Positions 39,645-44,114 of a DNA stretch of 44,114 bases are shown here, piece after piece. Origin of the DNA: SAR86 cluster bacterium (GTDB lineage Bacteria; Pseudomonadota; Gammaproteobacteria; Magnimaribacterales; D2472). The position numbers and the translations under genes are program-made. The stretch is taken from positions 1 to 44,114 of the forward strand of contig JABBBT010000058.1 of the NCBI GenBank assembly GCA_018607365.1, read 5' to 3'. Positions within the stretch are counted from its first letter, which is position 1; each line of letters opens with the position of its first letter. Below the pieces are notes generated by a model. That model worked only from the letters and a program-made list of their open reading frames with translations. It was not told where the DNA came from and made no database searches.

Positions 39645-41566
39645 AAACTTTGTTTGTTTTCTATAAGAGACTCAACAACCGAAGGGTCGGCAAGAGTTGT
39701 CGTGTCTCCTAAATTAGATAGATCATTCTCAGCAATCTTTCTAAGAATTCTGCGCATAATTTTTCCTGATCTTGTTTTAGGCAAGCCTGGAGCATTTTGA
39801 ATTAAATCTGGCTTTGCAATAGCTCCAATTTCTTTAGCAACAAATTGTTTCAATTCATAACTAAAGTTGTCATCAAATGATTCATTTATCATTAAAGTAA
39901 CAAAAGCATATATTCCTTGACCCTTAATTGGGTGGTCAAAACCAACAACAGCTGCTTCAGCAATTTTAGGATGGAGCACAAGAGCACTTTCAATTTCAGC
40001 CGTTCCTAGTCTGTGGCCGGAAACATTAAGAACATCATCAACTCTTCCGGTTATCCAGTAGTATCCATCCTCGTCTCGCCTGGCTCCATCTCCAGTAAAG
40101 TAAATATCTTTATACATACCAAAATAGGTGTCGATCATTCTTTGGTGATCGCCATAAATACTTCTAATTTGACTAGGCCAAGACTGCTCAATAACTAAAT
40201 TACCTGCATTAGAACCTTCTAGCGTATTTCCATGTTCATCGTAGAGAGCTGGCTTAACCCCGAAGAAGGGCAGAGTTGCTGACCCAGGCTTTGTTGGAGT
40301 AATCCCGGCTATTGGAGAAATAAGTACCGAACCAGTTTCGGTTTGCCACCAAGTATCAATAACCTCGCAATTAGATTTACCGACAACACTGTAGTACCAA
40401 TCCCACGCCTCTGGATTAATTGGCTCTCCAACTGTGCCTAAAATTCTTAGGCTATTTCTTTTTGTCTTTTTAACGGGATCATCGCCTTGGGCCATCAGAG
40501 CTCTAATGGCAGTTGGGGCTGTATAAAAAATGCTAATGTCATGTTTATCACATATTTCCCAACACCTTGATGCTGAAGGGTAAGTAGGAACTCCCTCAAA
40601 CATAAGTGTTGTTGCTCCATTTGAAAGAGGCCCGTATAAGATATAAGTATGTCCTGTTATCCATCCCACATCTGCTGTACACCAATATTTGTCCTCTGGC
40701 CTTATTCCAAAAAGATATTTGAAACTAATGTGAGCACCCAATAGATAACCTGCAGTAGAATGAAGAACACCCTTTGGCTTGCCTGTAGAGCCTGATGTAT
40801 AGAGAATGAAAAGAGGATCTTCAGAATCCATAGGCTCAGGAGCACACTTATTAGAAACATCTCTAGCAAGATTTTCATACCATACATCTTTTTTATCATC
40901 CCAATTTATTTTGCCACCGGTTCTTTTTATAACTAGTGTATTTTTAACATCTGGGCAGCCTATAAGAGCTTCATCTACATTAGATTTAAGTGGCACTTTT
41001 TTGCCGCCCCTTAAGCCCTCATCAGCAGTTATAACAATTCTACAATCAGCATCAAGAATTCTATCTTTGAGTGATTCTGGAGAAAATCCGCCAAAGACAA
41101 CAGAATGCACGGCACCTATTCGCGTGCAAGCAAGCATTGCAAAGGCAGTCTCAACGATCATAGGCATATAAATACAAACTCTCGAGCCCTTTTCAACACC
41201 CAGGCCTTTTAAAACATTAGCGAACTTACATACTTCGTTATGGAGCTCTTGGTAGGTTAATTCTTTAGAATCAGCAGGATCATCTCCTTCCCATATCAAT
41301 GCTATTTTGTTTGCATCATTTTCTAAATGTCTATCGATACAGTTCAAGCTAATATTTGTTTTACCACCCTCAAACCACTTCGCATTATTAAATTGATTAT
41401 TGAATGTTGTTTTGAAGTCTTCCATCCAGCTTATGTTTTCATTTGCTAGTTCTTTAAAAAATTTAGAGGGATCTTCTATGGATTGCCTGTAAAGTTCTCT
41501 GTATTCATCAAAGTCTTTTATATAAGGATTACTTGAATGTTTTGGGCTATAAAGCTTTTGAGACAT
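39641..41566 (-). CDS. acs: acetyl-CoA synthetase
   Basis: AMP-forming ligase that activates acetate to acetyl-CoA. The 641 residues are near the standard 652. Seen: the adenylation P-loop [15 protein letters not shown] near residue 255, [31 protein letters not shown], and [11 protein letters not shown] at the C-terminus with the Lys that is acetylated in regulated family members. Two bases after the deoxynucleoside kinase gene, so probably part of the dksA-led run. Together with the FadB-type enzyme this indicates use of acetate and fatty acids. Confidence 0.97.
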   Translation of the reverse strand: MSQKLYSPKHSSNPYIKDFDEYRELYRQSIEDPSKFFKELANENISWMEDFKTTFNNQFNNAKWFEGGKTNISLNCIDRHLENDANKIALIWEGDDPADSKELTYQELHNEVCKFANVLKGLGVEKGSRVCIYMPMIVETAFAMLACTRIGAVHSVVFGGFSPESLKDRILDADCRIVITADEGLRGGKKVPLKSNVDEALIGCPDVKNTLVIKRTGGKINWDDKKDVWYENLARDVSNKCAPEPMDSEDPLFILYTSGSTGKPKGVLHSTAGYLLGAHISFKYLFGIRPEDKYWCTADVGWITGHTYILYGPLSNGATTLMFEGVPTYPSASRCWEICDKHDISIFYTAPTAIRALMAQGDDPVKKTKRNSLRILGTVGEPINPEAWDWYYSVVGKSNCEVIDTWWQTETGSVLISPIAGITPTKPGSATLPFFGVKPALYDEHGNTLEGSNAGNLVIEQSWPSQIRSIYGDHQRMIDTYFGMYKDIYFTGDGARRDEDGYYWITGRVDDVLNVSGHRLGTAEIESALVLHPKIAEAAVVGFDHPIKGQGIYAFVTLMINESFDDNFSYELKQFVAKEIGAIAKPDLIQNAPGLPKTRSGKIMRRILRKIAENDLSNLGDTTTLADPSVVESLIENKQSL

Positions 41567-41568
41567 TC

Positions 41569-42234
41569 TTAAATAATTGAAGGTTGGGGATTAATGAAAT
41601 TCTTTCCTTTGGGATTAGACATTATTTTTGTAATGAGTGATTCGTAATCGCTATCATTGGTTTCTAAATTAATATCTGCAGCATTAATTATTAATAAAGG
41701 GGCAGAACTATAGTCTAAGAAAAACCTTGAGTATGCATCATTCAGTCTTTCCAAGTAGTCAAGAGTTAGATATTGTTCGTTAATATTTCCTCTCTTAGTA
41801 ATTCTATCTTTTAGTACATCAATAGGTGCCTGAAGGTAGATGACCAAATCAGGCGTTGGCGCGTCCAAGGTTAGATGGTCATATACTTTGTCATATAGAT
41901 TCATTTCCTCGTTAGAAAGAGTAACCTCAGCGAATAATCTATCCTTTTCTATTAAAAAATCAGCAACCCTCACTGTTTCAAAAAGACTTCTTTGTTTAAG
42001 GTCTTGAATTTGCTGCATTCTTTGAAATAAGAAGAAAAGCTGAGTAGCTAGAGCTGATTGGCTTGGGTTTTTATAAAAATTCTTTAAGAAGGGATTCTCT
42101 GCCGGTTGTTCTAAAAAAGAATCATAATTAAATGTTTCGGCTATCTTATTTGCTAAAGTAGTTTTCCCAACACCTATCGGTCCTTCAATTGCGATATATT
42201 TTGGAAGCGGCACTTCTTTAATAGCTGGGTTCAT
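41569..42234 (-). CDS. deoxynucleoside kinase
   Basis: 221-residue P-loop kinase of the dNK/dGK/dAK type for salvage of deoxynucleosides. Walker [11 protein letters not shown] (17-26), a helix with [13 protein letters not shown], the [17 protein letters not shown] segment and the DRITKRG lid. The specificity (dA, dG or dC) cannot be read from sequence. It sits between pcnB and acs; folK, the common neighbour of pcnB, is not here. Confidence 0.9.
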   Translation of the reverse strand: MNPAIKEVPLPKYIAIEGPIGVGKTTLANKIAETFNYDSFLEQPAENPFLKNFYKNPSQSALATQLFFLFQRMQQIQDLKQRSLFETVRVADFLIEKDRLFAEVTLSNEEMNLYDKVYDHLTLDAPTPDLVIYLQAPIDVLKDRITKRGNINEQYLTLDYLERLNDAYSRFFLDYSSAPLLIINAADINLETNDSDYESLITKIMSNPKGKNFINPQPSII

Positions 42235-42260
42235 TTGTAACGTATAGTTTTTATCCTAGA

Positions 42261-43493
42261 TTATCTCAACTCGTTATAGAAGCCAAATATTTTTGCAGAT
42301 TCTTCATCACTTTTTTCATTCATCTCAGAAATAATAGTTCCTCTTAATGAGTCATCATTTTTTTGGAAATCAGTCCACCACTTGCCAATACCACTCTTAT
42401 CTCCCGAAGCTCTCTCTCTTACAAGAAGAAAATCATATGCAGCTCTAAACCTTGGATGTCGTAGAGTCTTATATGGCTGGCTCCCAATTCTGCTATGAAG
42501 TTTTAATTGAAGTACCCAAATATCCTTAATGTAGCTTGAAAATTTTCTTGGAATTGCTGTAATTTTTTGTTGTTCGCGAAGTACGCCATCCATAGATCGA
42601 AAAAATTTTCTTACATTGATTTCTCCATTCTTAGAACACTTTTTCAATAAAGAGGGCCATAACAATGCAGCCATAAGAAAGCCCGGTGTAATTGATTGTT
42701 GATTCTTAACTCTATCGTCAGTATTTCTTAGAGCATGTGTCATAACATTACTGGCAAACTCATTTCTATTTGGATCAGAAAGTATTAGGTATTTATTCAA
42801 ATGAAATGAGCAGATTTTCTCAAAATTCTTTTCGCCCATTCCATTCAAAAATATTTTGCAAAACTCATCAAACAATCTGGCATTTGAGATGCCAGATAAA
42901 AGATGGCCTTTATCATAGATTGCATCCTTAACTAGGTTATCTATTTTGAAATTTAGTTTATTACTAAATCTTATGGCTCTTAAACTTCTAACTGGATCCT
43001 CTTCGAATCTTCTTTGAGGATCTCCAATAGATACAATAACTTTTTTGTGTATATGTTTAAGCCCATCATTATGGTCTTCTATTTTTTTTGTAACAGGACA
43101 ATAGTAAAGAGCATTCACAGTGAAATCTCTTCTATGACAGTCTTGTTCAAGAGTACCCCAATTATTATCTCTAAGAATCTTTCCTGTCGAATCAGTAACA
43201 ATATTTTCACCATCTTCCTGATCACTTCCTGATCTGAAAGTCGCCACCTCAAGCAACTCACTCCTATTAAAAACATGAACTAATTTAAATCTTTTGCCAA
43301 TTATTCTTGAAGCTTTAAATGTTTTCCTGATTTGCTCAGGCGTGGCATTGGTAGCTATATCGAAATCTTTTGGTTCTAGTCCTGTTAGCGCATCTCGAAC
43401 GCATCCACCAACGAGGTAGGCCTGAAAATTACTTTTTTGAAGGTCTTGGACGACAGATATAGCAAACTTACTTATCTTATTATTATCTATCAA
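42261..43493 (-). CDS. pcnB: poly(A) polymerase I
   Basis: Adds poly(A) tails to RNA 3' ends and so promotes decay. The 410 residues show the nucleotidyltransferase core YLVGGCVRD (27-34) with catalytic DFD (43-45), the RRFEEDPVRSLRAIRF motif (neck) and HRRDFTVNALYY. The start is TTG (43493): upstream in the same frame there is a stop after two codons, and no ATG or GTG precedes the conserved core. E. coli pcnB also uses a poor start (AUU), which limits its synthesis. A CCA-adding enzyme is less likely given the position next to dksA and the length. Confidence 0.93.
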   Translation of the reverse strand: MIDNNKISKFAISVVQDLQKSNFQAYLVGGCVRDALTGLEPKDFDIATNATPEQIRKTFKASRIIGKRFKLVHVFNRSELLEVATFRSGSDQEDGENIVTDSTGKILRDNNWGTLEQDCHRRDFTVNALYYCPVTKKIEDHNDGLKHIHKKVIVSIGDPQRRFEEDPVRSLRAIRFSNKLNFKIDNLVKDAIYDKGHLLSGISNARLFDEFCKIFLNGMGEKNFEKICSFHLNKYLILSDPNRNEFASNVMTHALRNTDDRVKNQQSITPGFLMAALLWPSLLKKCSKNGEINVRKFFRSMDGVLREQQKITAIPRKFSSYIKDIWVLQLKLHSRIGSQPYKTLRHPRFRAAYDFLLVRERASGDKSGIGKWWTDFQKNDDSLRGTIISEMNEKSDEESAKIFGFYNELR

Positions 43494-43524
43494 ATCTAAT
43501 TATGAATTTTATGATTTAAGGGCA

Positions 43525-44052
43525 TTAGCCATTTAGCTGCTTTTCTTTAATTTCGTCAAGTGTTTTGCAGTGAATGCAATGGGTTGCTGTTGGTCTAGCT
43601 TCAAGCCTCTTAATTCCAATTTCATCACCACAAGATTCGCACCAGCCATAATCATCTTGCTTAACTTGTTCTATAGATACTGCTATTTTACTGATAAGTT
43701 TTCTCTCTCTATCTCTGGTTCTTAATTCAAAAGCAAACTCTTCCTCTTGAGAAGCTCTGTCCATTGGGTCCGCATAGGTTTCCCCTTTGGTTCTAAGATG
43801 ATCGAAAGTTTTTTGCATTTCATCCTTAAGATGTTCTTTCCAAAGAAGAAGAACGGCAACAAAATGTTTCTTCATTGCTGCGCTCATATATTTTTCACCT
43901 TTCTTGGGCTTATAAGCTGCAATTTTAGATTTGTTATTAGCTATTGTTGCTTTTACAGTCTTCTTGGCAACAGCCTTTTTAACTGGAGCTTTTTTAGCAA
44001 CAGCCTTTTTAACTGGAGCTTTTTTTACTGTCTTGGATTTTTTTTCGACCAT
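43525..44052 (-). CDS. dksA: RNA polymerase-binding transcription factor DksA with Lys/Ala-rich N-terminal tail
   Basis: Works with ppGpp in the RNA polymerase secondary channel. The 175 residues comprise a ~50-residue tail rich in Lys, Ala and Pro, then a standard DksA. Its coiled-coil tip is DPMDRA with D98 and A100, the counterparts of E. coli D74 and A76; zinc-finger ligands are C138, C141, C159 and C162. The tail has a tandem repeat KKAPVKKAVA, typical of histone-H1-like bacterial tails. The core lacks nothing visible. Heads the run to acs. ATG 44052 is followed in frame by the tail; a later ATG (codon 56) would give a tail-less protein. Confidence 0.93.
   Translation of the reverse strand: MVEKKSKTVKKAPVKKAVAKKAPVKKAVAKKTVKATIANNKSKIAAYKPKKGEKYMSAAMKKHFVAVLLLWKEHLKDEMQKTFDHLRTKGETYADPMDRASQEEEFAFELRTRDRERKLISKIAVSIEQVKQDDYGWCESCGDEIGIKRLEARPTATHCIHCKTLDEIKEKQLNG
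43967..44025 (-). repeat. two-copy 30-bp tandem repeat in the dksA tail
   Basis: Two nearly identical 30-bp units (43967-43996 and 43997-44026) read in frame as a ten-residue unit KKAPVKKAVA. Exact match of 29 bases suggests a recent duplication by slippage, which would let the tail length vary between strains. Confidence 0.85.
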
Positions 44053-44114
44053 GTAAGAATTTATAGAATTTTAGGGTGGAGAAAATATCAGATACTGACG
44101 AAATTAGCTAGTCA

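Noticed and set aside
1-44114. CRISPR array, tRNA or rRNA genes, insertion sequences, phage or integron parts.
   Set aside because: No regularly spaced repeats, no cloverleaf in the few gaps, no transposase- or integrase-like ORF, and no compositional break were seen.

Overview
The window is AT-rich, very gene-dense DNA from a gammaproteobacterium. By eye it is about one third G+C, with almost no intergenic space. The placement rests on gene orders that are hallmarks of that class: ubiE-ubiJ-ubiB-tatABC, rsgA divergent from orn, miaB-ybeZ-ybeY-corC-lnt, rpiA divergent from ilvA, a TIGR02449-type gene followed by zapA, 6S RNA and the 5-formyl-THF ligase gene, pepP-ubiH, rpmE divergent from priA, nnrD-tsaE-amidase, and dksA-pcnB. 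Low G+C, streamlining and short proteins suggest a surface-ocean lineage such as SAR86. That is an inference; no rRNA is present to test it.

Layout, left to right. (1) 1-6641: a partial metK, divergent from a carbon-metabolism run tkt-pgk-fba (class I) that ends in a LOG-family gene, then an unknown membrane protein. (2) 6638-11334, minus strand: rsgA-ubiE-ubiJ-ubiB-tatA-tatB-tatC. (3) 11376-17885: orn, a DUF1820 gene, then the RNA/envelope operon miaB-ybeZ-ybeY-corC-lnt followed by an L,D-transpeptidase gene. (4) 17900-20930: a fadB-type beta-oxidation gene, the one real intergenic island in the window, and a glutathione peroxidase-family gene. (5) 20936-26713: rpiA, ilvA, a DUF5916-type outer-membrane protein, the folate ligase, 6S RNA, zapA and a small coiled-coil gene. 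(6) 26778-32776: pepP-ubiH, rpmB, sixA-like, dut, rpmE2 and priA. (7) 32773-37634, minus strand: alpha/beta hydrolase, membrane-anchored beta-propeller, nnrD, tsaE and an AMIN/amidase/LysM protein. (8) 37667-44052: a NUDIX gene with an MBL-fold gene, then the minus-strand run dksA-pcnB-deoxynucleoside kinase-acs-lipoprotein.

Most genes are housekeeping: central carbon metabolism, ubiquinone synthesis, Tat export, ribosome and tRNA maintenance, peptidoglycan remodelling and the stringent-response cofactor DksA. There is no sign of phage, insertion sequences, CRISPR or genomic islands.

The most promising undescribed element is the intergenic island at about 20170-20385. It has a near-consensus sigma-70 promoter, a roughly 77-nt structured RNA with a C-rich loop, a textbook intrinsic terminator, and directly after it a 28-codon ORF for a single-span membrane peptide with its own ribosome binding site. 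It could be an independent small RNA or a terminator-controlled leader. Also notable are four convergent gene pairs whose stop codons interlock in 4 nt, a histone-H1-like tail on DksA, a non-ATG start for pcnB, and a membrane-domain/beta-propeller fusion paired with an alpha/beta hydrolase.
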